A DNA stretch of 43,681 nt from the NCBI GenBank assembly GCA_017450435.1, contig JAFSTO010000066.1:1-43681 (forward strand). The letters are read 5' to 3'. Position numbers and translations under genes: made by a program. Positions 37,201 through 42,008 of the stretch are shown here, one piece after another (positions within the stretch are counted from its first letter, which is position 1; the number at the start of each line of letters is the position of its first letter). This DNA is from Paludibacteraceae bacterium. GTDB lineage: Bacteria > Bacteroidota > Bacteroidia > Bacteroidales > Paludibacteraceae. Below the pieces are notes generated by a model that saw nothing but the letters and a program-made list of their open reading frames with translations, searched no databases and was not told the origin of the DNA.

Positions 37201-40087
37201 GTTCTTCGACACGGTGCGTATCTGCCTTGGCGACTCATACACTTGGACGCTCACAGGCCAGACCTTCACGCCGGAGATAGCAGGGTATAAGACCTACAAA
37301 CGCGTTTATAAGTCGGAGGTTTACGGCAACGACTCGATTTATAACCTCACTCTGTTTGCAGAGGAGAAGTACTCAAATATCCGGACTGTCGCTATCGATG
37401 CCGACTCTGTATTGCAGTGGCGCGGCCGCTCGCTTGACACCACCGGCTACTACTACGACTCGCTCACCTCTGTGTCGGGTTGTGACTCTGTTTATGGTCT
37501 GCACCTCTATGTCGGCCGTATCGCTCACGACACCGTTCGTGCCACTATATGCGACGGCGACATCTTCAGCTGGACCATTGAGCCGGGTGTAACACAGCAG
37601 GAGACCACTGCAGGCTTCCACTACTACTCGTGGCATCAGGCAGGTCCTCCGGCTTACGACTCTATCCTCGTGCTCGACCTCACCGTCAATCCGTCATACG
37701 ACTACACTGCCGAGCTGCACGTGCCGCAAGACAGCACCTTCGTCTGGGAGGAGGACGGGCAGACCTACGACACGCACAACGCGGGTATGCAGTTGCTCAC
37801 CAACGCGCTTAACACCACGCTCGGCTGCGACTCAGTGCTGAACCTCAACCTCTATGTTGAGCCTACCTACTTCATTCAGCAGTACGACACCGTGTGTGAG
37901 ATAGAGGGCATGTCGCTCCTCGCCTTCGACTCGGTGCGCACCGAGTATGGCGTTACAACCTATGGCTTCGACTCGATAGTGCAGTATAACCTCTTCGTAC
38001 ACGGCACGCCTGTTGTGTATGAGTACGACTCGCTCTGCCATTCGGGCGACGATGTGGTGATGTGGCACGGCATGAACATAGCGGCGCTCAACCCGATAGG
38101 CGGCGATACCGTCGTGTATGCCACCGAGCAGTTCCGGCCGGGTGTGTATGACTGCGACACGCTCTACACGCTGTACCTGCACATCTATCCTGACTATCTG
38201 TTCACCTTCCGTGACACTATACCCGATAGCGAGGTTTATGGCACGCGCTGGAGAGACACGCTCGGAGTACCGGAACTCGACTCTATTCCGCAACTCGACC
38301 CGCAGCAGACACCGCAAGTGTTCTATTTCTACGACACCTTGCAGACTGTTCACGGTTGCGACTCTGTTTATGCTCTGGAGCTGCTTGTCGGACCTACCTT
38401 TAAGTTCGAGGAGACGCTCAACACTTGCGACAACGACTCCGTCTGCTGGCACGACTCGATATGGTACGTCATGCTGCCGGAGGGCACCTATTATGACACG
38501 CTCGTCTATAAGACCACGCTCGGATACGACTCGGTATATACCCTCACGCTGACCGTCAACCCGATGCGCACCTACGAGTGGTCAGACACTATCTGCCCGA
38601 CCGACCAAGCGTTGTGCGGCAGCAAGTGGATAACCTATCACGACTCGCTCGGAACAGACTATGAGAACATCGTTATTGAGGCATGGGATACTATTCAGAC
38701 CTACCTCGGTTGCGACTCTGTCTGCCACTTGTCGCTGCATTTCTACATGCAGTATGACAGCGTCACCGTTGACTCCGTCTGCTACGACACGCCTTTCTAC
38801 TGGGCGGCAAAGGACACCACCTATCTCTTCCACGACCACGGCGTCTATACCGACAGCGTCATGCTGCAGACCATACACGGCTGCGACTCTATACTCCGCT
38901 TAGAGCTGTATGTGGAGAACCTGTGGAAGCCTGACACTACCTTCAGTATCTGTATAGGCGACACTTTGCACTGGCTACACCGCGACACGCTGGATTTGTT
39001 TATCACTTCGGGCGACTCGCTGACATGGAATACTTATCCTGCCGACTCTGTCGGGAACTTCCTCTTCGTGGATACCGTCTATTCGGCGCTCGGCTGCGTC
39101 TATTATGACACGCTGCACCTGATGGTGGTTGAGCCTGTGGTGGTACTCAGTGCTCAGGTTGACGACCCGTACTGTGCCGACAACAACGAGATGACTATCA
39201 TCTACACTATCGACACTGTAGGCGGTGAGCCGCAGCAGTATTACCTCTACTTCTCTGATGCAGCCCGCGAACAAGGGTTCTTCGATATAGAGGGTGAGAC
39301 GATGGCACACACCGGAACGATAGTCGTGCAGTTGCCGCAGTTTGGCAAGGACAAGTTCCCGCGTCCGGACACATATGAGGCAACACTCTACCTGAACAAC
39401 GGCTCGTGCCGCGATACGGCTACCATGTCGTCCGTCACATTCACCTTCGACATCCTCTATCCGTCGTGGTTCGCCGAGCAGCACTGGAACGATTATCTTG
39501 CAGTGCTCTCGCCGGAGGGCAACAAGACGGAGGATAACCCTGCCGGCTATACCTTCACCGCCTACCAATGGTATATCAACGGCGAGCCTATTGACGGCGC
39601 AACCGACCCGATGCTGTATTACCTGCACGGTATTCCTACAGCCGACATGCCGCACAGCGATGGTGATACGACCTATGCCGCCGGCTCATACTATCAGGTG
39701 ATGCTCACGCGCGAGGACGACGGCAAGGCTATACTGACCTGTCCGCTCATTCCGCAGGAGATACCTGACAAGGACGTGCACAACGACTGGTACTTCACCG
39801 TGGACCATACGTTCATCGACCACAACAACCCGAACCTGAATATCCTCACCAACACCACCGGTTCGTACCACCTCTATGATGCTGCCGGCAAGCTACTCGC
39901 AACGGGTGAGGTGGCTAAGGATGACTCGGGATACACGCTCATAGAGGAGCACCACGCTTATCGTATAGAGGCAATCAACGAGGTGCTTTATGTGCCGGGT
40001 ACATACCTGCTCTGGATGGTGTCTGACGAACCGTCGCCCTACACTGGCAGACGTGTAAGACGCGCCGTGAAACTGCTGGTATATTAA
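25211..40087 (+). CDS. Giant repetitive surface protein, 4958 residues (IgGFc-binding-type N-terminus, paired-Cys repeats, T9SS-like C-terminus)
   Basis: The frame is intact for 14.9 kb. A signal peptide (MKKHLLLSLAFVLSTIISLAA) precedes an IgGFc-binding-like N-terminal domain (about 30-490; GKEYVVQTYY, then SIPISAWGKRFIVSPMHGF). A PKD-like module lies at about 505-590 (DYVHDSIRWDYGDGNTSS). About 68 degenerate repeats of about 60 residues fill roughly 600-4630. Each has the form C-x2-E-x-Y-x-W-x-G, then a loop, then GCDSVYxLxLxV; I count about 37 exact GCDS. An Ig-like stretch follows (TAYQWYINGEPIDGATDPM), then a C-terminal sorting-domain-like tail (YHLYDAAGKLLATGEV and VPGTYLLW, ending in basic residues and KLLVY) of T9SS type A character. 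Two cysteines per repeat suggest disulfides; adhesin is an inferred role. Size should be confirmed with long reads. Confidence 0.82.
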   Translation: MKKHLLLSLAFVLSTIISLAAPSSLPDNIPSTGRDFWLTFMHNNDVDNNYLKLRIYAVAQSATNVTITKANGTVLTSGAVAAGSVFSYTIPDAERSNVYMTSSGRIEAKGLHVTSDASDIALYVANNFDNGSKLSFDATPVIATSALGKEYVVQTYYADKTAEEMVIVGTEDGTNVTIVLGHEAINDLGANFSAGQTISISLNAGQAYQLKGNVDGLGLSYLSGTTVLSTKPVAVFNGGINTTVTYDDGADGDHIVEQSIPISAWGKRFIVSPMHGFPSGANVSSSEPTQFSVTAIYDGTEVKVNGVTLCTLNRGETNYEFNGYGITVNYNEAPKFIETSMPVICYGYTTNGTSNKIKVGILNRNVGEPSMVLIPDKRQGVQTSLFTTYNDGFSGDGIAHYANILVPDTAVSAMKLNGTDISSSFTALSNHFSNESGSWNWMYARVALSNGFNVVSNSKGTFLAYAYGVQVGSARGYAMATNFNLAPAAPEVFIGGERMNHNDVIDFCNRHPGMSFSANVDYVHDSIRWDYGDGNTSSSINSNHIYNILVNGQSQTNIVKFFVFRHDPLSGDKHTDTVKVTLNVHPTYYDTLEVDLCGSEESYHWTQSSENFNNEGIHKVFLAGNDALGVSATGHEYHFDANTETEYFDSIVYRTSTWDCDSIFFLRLRVHKSYDVVESATSLTVCQNEPFEWTNHPLNDPLNHKVYRILGSDKVKLTGMTAYPTAEPATYTLLDSMTTARGCDSVITRQWIVYPEYSMPTVNDEVCQNEPYVWKDGSDGLVHKLYRVTAPSGYITTIPTDVVTTLTIIDSMKTINSGCDSIETLVLVIHPEFNSVVEPGDAFEVCQNEPFAAWPGHPLSGKVYMNDVRVTTTFSTATAGTFTLTDSLTTIHGCDSVVTRQLIIHPEFNAVVENATPLETCQNESFTWSGHPLSGKVYMNGVRVSGAISTATAGTFTLMDSLTTVHGCDSVVTRTLIIHPVYAFDESYQLCANDLPYIWHGKSLMASGNYTNDNEDQTTIYGCDSIYTLHLTVYPKPTINIVSPAVSMCQGTAFLDPYAIHFTSSNTTIVRGYVWNSANVVVHSGSIIASPTAFSNAFFSFASSMAFLPAGNYRIRLVAYNEEYGHSCPSDTASVGFVIHPKFYNLEKDTICDTAEPISWHGKTLNFRPVVEPLGYDTVYYDSLTSVQGCDSVYELRVRVERSAPLVTTATICYGESYDWVITHPCTGADYKLMKNLTSSCEIYDTIRCPGAACNKVFKLELTVRSKQAAVVDAPRRICKGETFTWRGLDISAPGVYETLDNTDLDANGCARTHRITVTQLEPQVRETAATICYGEPYTFGSHTYAHLDAGLHILRDTIASKVGGCDSVYVVLRLTVGQQYLVEESHTACDAYQWRGKTLTVSGDYADTLASVNGCDSVYLLHLTVNKSYSFSETYAVALQEMPFTVHEFTYDYSSAGTYNDTRAYQTVAGCDSLYHITLNVYDAPVILKRDTTLRTICKGGTCSWRGGTYTEPGDYSVADADSVHLLRLTVNDTYRDTLYIHTCATGYYFDGANRTVSGTYVYNGTGVHGCDSVVVLKLTVAAPSPVTNINATACRGDLFAWGGEAFVATTNRTLRDTLLNVAGCDSVVVLTLTVNNYAVGTTDNVSICDGDSYLWPSNGKTYSAPGTYLDTVAGGGSCGTVNTLNLNVNPSYHFFDDVELRQEVLPYTWRGHTFHFESVYDYDITDDYTTIHGCDSVYHLHLHIVPEPPEENDFVYRDTTAVDACMTYNWHGHTYTEDGLYSDTVWKAGRYDTVHFINLTIHPVYEFVEDDIISCDNEIITWHCTNYNPASGYYAVTTTETSVHGCDSVFHANFRVYKTFRDTTSATMCQYDVFTWRGMTLSPAAGTYLYSDTLASLVSGCDSIYFLSLTVTPRTLSDTTEYTMCNLASYDWQGYHIANKEAGDYEYYKYYTPDGECETFHYLLLHVYDVVPDTTHASVCYGESYDWWVDSDGNGSLDRHVQNGIYVPGYQYDTVPDGACNKVFVLDLSVMPAPDVKPQDEGVMCPGGNYLWRGHTYTAAGVYGDTVRSLVTGCDSLIFSLNLTEQKATVYQETVHRCYGETYTWPLNGTTYTASASDMFVVPSLVTGCDSIVYNLSLLIDAAPLAGEESVVLCADSYTWHGSVLTASGDYVETLTSSLGCDSTATLHLTLSHDETFYETVAILDTQLPYTWHEDTYTGGGTYTQHHQNIFGCDSDYVLTLIVSPKPMRTENKTICEGETYSWRGNTYTAENSYHVETADSIHILNLKVGKHYNFAEEKHICSSDLPYSWQGQSLASAGTHTAPYTTYCGCDSVYTLTLYVAPVAATAAEMTLCEGEVFNWGPYFEKPAAGTYSRTATFPSLVSGCDSTVNLTLHVVGPTTVNALETQNVCKSELPYSWRGHTYSAAGLYGDTVPSLVTGCDSVLSSLHLIVNEGFYEYNDVEINEDAVPYYWNGHNMLVSEEGSYFDTYADMNGCDSVYELHLHLNFYKRDTTWADGTHGSSEACDSYSWRGRTFTASGIYTDTVKSANPVEIYYLSLVVNESVYAAAETVETCGSEYMWHGINRPSSGTYTYTASGVAANGCDSVYTLHLTLYPEYNIAEPAITICDNEYVHWHDTLLHTAGTYTRRYTSVRGCDSLRTVTVNVNPTYGFVEKDTICEGESLTWHGLTLANIAPSNTPYTYYDTHTSASGCDSVYELQLLVRAPRVFHDTVYASACEGSVYGWEGNNGVFVMNVHVTESMTHERQFGDLYCVDSTYTLIMTMLPVMRDTVEAAICGDDTYSWAGKFLSGGGTYYDTLTAVNGCDSVRVLILHADPAPEDRHVDYTGCPGTEFNYNVIAGHPFVYTTPGVYHDTVRSIHGCDSIWLTVNFEYSAITTHVLDEFVRESDLPYYVGVESFSAPNTYNFTVPNFQGCAEPYTLSLHVLADRYDTLRVHVCAGEGKVVDFYGTDSLVYPTPAGVMLQDTLITADPMAYDTVRHLVVMAENVSFSGDTTIYALVGSPAYLWPGHTLTKVGETTPVPAALTTVAGLTDYYHRINCDSIYYLHFNVIDTPSHVDVDTVCPSALPYEWVGHAGKSVPAGSAEDTEHILSDITTVSFGTPEVFDSYDTLYLYVKPTYSITLPDTVVLQNEPLLFCGTPVSTSEPRTELLTRTLTSSIGCDSVVSRNLKVVKYVPTTAVVCDGDDYTWLTYSYDHSVDTTVIFPVGSPVLSVLTDSVCRLQLTVETPDVKPVFNGNCNKNALPYVWRGHNYTESGIYRDTVLSANGCAAEVYTLDLVVGPLVETKDTICDGETMMWGGVSVTAPSSNNDFVRNDTTFRLNLYAAPHYSFTLDTTIYIGAGRPAVFNWLNENGATIRSIPTADATNDKFFGKVDSIYETKQFGCDSVYHLTLRIYGDTTITEKDTICADQVLSWHCKTFDGADKAGQNFVLYDSLTTWYGADSVHVLNLHVGDSCMPKPAMPLDTVICYGQTFDWVVNGNLVSTYNISAVDVFVDDSVYTLNLTVNGDYSEIIDAPDTIVYGETFTWHGDDYAGLAEGDHLLQKEFTTYRGGCDSIYKINLYVKPLNVEYVDSVAYDTICAGDYYDWYISGEMVQPDGYHVSTTSTLFTQKTVNNVPPVADTVYRYTMHLTVRDVELRNEYQQIPCGGSYVWAGHYGDILLSSDTVISDTVRYTVGMACDSVIYRLTLSMLPPATFSTIDTVFCQNDKPVMWGSEVIPVNNLGTFSATLRTTNHLMGDSIITLNYTVVPAASFDSVHVISPLDGNVYTWNEHTYHANMDTTFRFNSESAAGCDSVATLRVMTGLLAHDTAYAAVCPTETTYHWTRGTLDTTFVDVETGLYYGIKPTFTPGFDSVIVLSLTKLQTDTLHLFDTTCYDPLVDVKPADTLYLPFAAYACDSVVKVTHHHVITQLHENVVDTVIQGSNFIWGSVAITGIQPQNVGAGNPDYVFTNEPFTSVFGCDSTVTMWLYVAPKYEFFDTVRICLGDSYTWTLTGQTFTPEIAGYKTYKRVYKSEVYGNDSIYNLTLFAEEKYSNIRTVAIDADSVLQWRGRSLDTTGYYYDSLTSVSGCDSVYGLHLYVGRIAHDTVRATICDGDIFSWTIEPGVTQQETTAGFHYYSWHQAGPPAYDSILVLDLTVNPSYDYTAELHVPQDSTFVWEEDGQTYDTHNAGMQLLTNALNTTLGCDSVLNLNLYVEPTYFIQQYDTVCEIEGMSLLAFDSVRTEYGVTTYGFDSIVQYNLFVHGTPVVYEYDSLCHSGDDVVMWHGMNIAALNPIGGDTVVYATEQFRPGVYDCDTLYTLYLHIYPDYLFTFRDTIPDSEVYGTRWRDTLGVPELDSIPQLDPQQTPQVFYFYDTLQTVHGCDSVYALELLVGPTFKFEETLNTCDNDSVCWHDSIWYVMLPEGTYYDTLVYKTTLGYDSVYTLTLTVNPMRTYEWSDTICPTDQALCGSKWITYHDSLGTDYENIVIEAWDTIQTYLGCDSVCHLSLHFYMQYDSVTVDSVCYDTPFYWAAKDTTYLFHDHGVYTDSVMLQTIHGCDSILRLELYVENLWKPDTTFSICIGDTLHWLHRDTLDLFITSGDSLTWNTYPADSVGNFLFVDTVYSALGCVYYDTLHLMVVEPVVVLSAQVDDPYCADNNEMTIIYTIDTVGGEPQQYYLYFSDAAREQGFFDIEGETMAHTGTIVVQLPQFGKDKFPRPDTYEATLYLNNGSCRDTATMSSVTFTFDILYPSWFAEQHWNDYLAVLSPEGNKTEDNPAGYTFTAYQWYINGEPIDGATDPMLYYLHGIPTADMPHSDGDTTYAAGSYYQVMLTREDDGKAILTCPLIPQEIPDKDVHNDWYFTVDHTFIDHNNPNLNILTNTTGSYHLYDAAGKLLATGEVAKDDSGYTLIEEHHAYRIEAINEVLYVPGTYLLWMVSDEPSPYTGRRVRRAVKLLVY
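27776..28140 (+). repeat. Recent internal duplication in the giant gene (222-bp period)
   Basis: Bases from 27776 and from 27998 both begin GGTCACCCGCTGAGCGGCAA and continue nearly identically, including ATGAACG-CGTTCGCGTCA and the CACAGCCGGCACGTTCAC stretch. The period is 222 bp (74 codons, in frame). Other repeats are much more diverged, so this pair is young. Confidence 0.85.
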
Positions 40088-40097
40088 GACGTGCCGT

Positions 40098-40136
40098 TGT
40101 CAGGGAGAGACCGGATGCCTGTCAGGGAGAGACCGG
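40098..40136. repeat. 17-bp direct repeat, 22-bp period, with degenerate palindrome
   Basis: TGTCAGGGAGAGACCGG occurs at 40098-40114 and 40120-40136. The second copy runs into GTAAAAAATACCATCTGA, a degenerate copy of the AGAGACGGTA palindrome in opposite orientation. The gap 40088-40265 shows no clear promoter, so the next gene may be read through from the giant gene. Confidence 0.8.
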
Positions 40137-40265
40137 TAAAAAATACCATCTGACACCCCACTTCACGATGTTCGCGGGGGCCCCGTTGTCTCTACACGCG
40201 GGCGGAACAAGGTTGGAATGTACTATTTATTATCGGAAATATACAACAATCAAAGAAAAGATCAT

Positions 40266-41360
40266 ATGAAGGAAAATGATATTTTGTTCTCACGTGGTAG
40301 TTTTGTGACTTTTAGAGACGGAAAAAAATTCCGTCTCTACCGGCGTGGGTTACTCTTTGTACTTGGTCTCTTGGTATTTGGTCTCTTGCCCGTTCGTGCT
40401 CAGCTGTATCATCAGTTGGGTGCGTCGGCCTACGGCGGCTATTCGTCGATGGTGTCGTCTGCCGACATGGTCAGTCCCGGAAGAGGGTTTCATACCACGG
40501 CGGGTTTCGCCTACGAGCTGCAGTACGGGCACCTGCTCTTTCAGACGGGCGTCTCTTTCCAGTGGCGCTCGGCAGGAATGAACGTGGCTGACTCCGCTTT
40601 CTATGCCAACAACGGAGAGCTCTTCAACGGGCTGGGTGATATGCCGGGAACAGAGCCGACACAGTTCCGACTGCAGATACGGACGACAGAACGTACCGAC
40701 TATGAGAGGGTGGGAGAGATGCAGATACCGATGCTCGTGGGAGGTATATACGGTCACTTCTATTTCCTCGGCGGTTTCAAGCTCGATTTCCCTCTGTTCG
40801 GTGTGACCCGTACTCACGCTCATTTCACTACCGAAGGTCATGTGCCTACACTCGTCAAGCCGGTTACCTCGATGGCTTTTCACGGTTTTGTGAACGACTA
40901 CCCCGCCTCTATCCGCGGTCCGCGGCTGAACACCCTGCCGGTGGACCTCTTGGCGTCGTTTGAGATAGGATATAACTTCTCCCGCACCGACGATATGGTA
41001 CGCGAAGGCGAACGCACCGTCAGAGAGATGCGTATGCGTATAGCAGCATACGCCGACTATAGCATTATTCCGCAGCACCAAAACACCTCGTTAGAGGCTA
41101 TACATATACCGGCGGGCTTCCTCTACGATGTGGAGCGTTACGAGCCGGCACACGTGCTCGCTACCGATGCGGCAGTCAACACCTATCTTGCTAACTTCAA
41201 TGTGGGAGTGAAGTTCACCATCCTCTTCGGCAACAAACAACGCTTCAAGTGCCACAACTGCGACGCCGGTGTAGATGCCAACCCCTATTCGGGCATACGC
41301 CGACCGGACAACAAACAGACCAACACCTCGCACCCCACATCCACGCCTGCAAGCGAATGA
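40266..41360 (+). CDS. Outer-membrane beta-barrel protein
   Basis: The frame opens at 40218, but the ATG at 40266 (MKENDILFSRGSF) is chosen as the start; this gives 364 residues. Residues about 26-43 are a signal peptide core (RRGLLFVLGLLVFGLLPVRAQ) preceded by an unusually long N-region. The rest alternates amphipathic strands with turns, as in Bacteroidetes porin-like barrels (HLLFQTGVSFQWRS, MQIPMLVGGIYGHFYFLGGF, LLASFEIGYNFS), ending with VGVKFTILFG and a hydrophilic tail holding CHNC. No start codon of good quality lies downstream of the palindrome at 40313-40339, so that repeat is inside the coding sequence. It follows the giant gene by 178 bp and may be functionally linked to it (inference). 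Confidence 0.75.
   Translation: MKENDILFSRGSFVTFRDGKKFRLYRRGLLFVLGLLVFGLLPVRAQLYHQLGASAYGGYSSMVSSADMVSPGRGFHTTAGFAYELQYGHLLFQTGVSFQWRSAGMNVADSAFYANNGELFNGLGDMPGTEPTQFRLQIRTTERTDYERVGEMQIPMLVGGIYGHFYFLGGFKLDFPLFGVTRTHAHFTTEGHVPTLVKPVTSMAFHGFVNDYPASIRGPRLNTLPVDLLASFEIGYNFSRTDDMVREGERTVREMRMRIAAYADYSIIPQHQNTSLEAIHIPAGFLYDVERYEPAHVLATDAAVNTYLANFNVGVKFTILFGNKQRFKCHNCDAGVDANPYSGIRRPDNKQTNTSHPTSTPASE
40313..40339. repeat. Palindromic interspersed element, copy E (inside the barrel gene)
   Basis: TAGAGACGGAA and TTCCGTCTCTA form an 11-bp stem with a 5-nt A loop. The element continues CCGGCG, and GTCTCTACCGGCG (40333-40345) recurs exactly at 41472-41484. In frame it encodes FRDGKKFRLYRR. Confidence 0.82.
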
Positions 41361-41368
41361 TAATGGCG

Positions 41369-41433
41369 AAGTGACAAAGTACCAGGTACGATGCGCTGCC
41401 AACGTGTAGAGACGGTATTTTTTTACCGTCTCT
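41369..41433. repeat. Heptamer-related fragment plus palindromic element, copy B
   Basis: AAGTGACAAAGTACCA and GGTAC (41369-41389) nearly repeats bases 3123-3143. Then AGAGACGGTA (41408-41417), a T6 loop and TACCGTCTCT (41424-41433) form a perfect palindrome, followed by CAAAAAAGG, as in copy A. Confidence 0.85.
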
Positions 41434-41568
41434 CAAAAAAGGATGAAGGACGAACGACGGATATACGATGCGTCTCTACCGGCGAAGCAACAAGGTCGGA
41501 TTGTGTGAGGGGAGGTATGGAAGATATTTACCTGTTTTTTGCAATATGTCGTTTTTTTACGATTTTTC

Positions 41569-41599
41569 TTTGTTGTTTAAGATTTTTATTGTAACTTTG
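41569..41599 (+). promoter_or_regulatory. Predicted promoter for the retroelement leader
   Basis: TTTG-N19-TAACTTTG is an exact match. The reverse transcriptase start is about 400 nt downstream, leaving room for a non-coding leader or template RNA. Confidence 0.7.
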
Positions 41600-41760
41600 C
41601 ACACTCAAACTGCGTTGTTATAGAAATGATTATATCATCTATGCACGTTTGAACTGCGCTGTTATAGAAATATTTATTGCAACTTTGCGGGTTTATATTA
41701 GCAGCATTATTTGAGATTTTTATTGTGACTTTTGCAAACAGAAATTGTGCTATAAACACT
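41581..41760. repeat. Degenerate direct repeats upstream of the reverse transcriptase
   Basis: AACTGCGTTGTTATAGAAAT at 41608 and AACTGCGCTGTTATAGAAAT at 41652 differ by one base. A wider unit starting GATTTTTATTGT(A/G)ACTTT is seen at 41581 and 41714. An ATTGCAACTTTGC stretch at 41677 is a further variant. The rest of 41361-42008 includes a C8 run (41808-41815) and no convincing gene. Confidence 0.7.
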
Positions 41761-41899
41761 ATTTGTATCCGATGGTACTTCTGTATATAAATAATAATCA
41801 ACGAATTCCCCCCCCACCGTGCGAATGGGCGGAGCGGTTGTAGTATAAGTGCTGTTCGTGCTGCCGGAGCGGCAGTAAGTATTTTTGACATGTAGATTT

Positions 41900-41940
41900 A
41901 TCTCCCGCTGTCTGACCAATCAGGTCAGGCAGCGGGAGAT
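41900..41940 (+). ncRNA. Strong hairpin in the retroelement leader
   Basis: ATCTCCCGCTGTCTGACC (41900-41917) pairs with 41923-41940 over 18 bp with one G-U wobble and a 5-nt loop. It is not followed by a T run, so a terminator is unlikely. A 6-bp hairpin (CTGCCG-GAG-CGGCAG) lies just upstream at 41861-41875. A role in the leader or template RNA is inferred only. Confidence 0.5.
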
Positions 41941-42008
41941 GTTGTTATATATACGTAGCAACAGATAACATAATCGGCAAACAACCGGACAGTGACAGAT
42001 AGAGGACG

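Noticed and set aside
41391-41594. 67-residue plus-strand reading frame
   Set aside because: It runs through the palindrome B and low-complexity DNA and has no recognisable features.
41608-41671. CRISPR-like repeat pair
   Set aside because: Only two copies of about 20 bp with a 44-bp period, degenerate further units and no cas genes nearby.
41820-41890. G/C-rich stretch of the RT leader as the DGR template repeat
   Set aside because: It lacks the AAC-type codons and does not encode the expected lectin C-terminal pattern in any frame I read.
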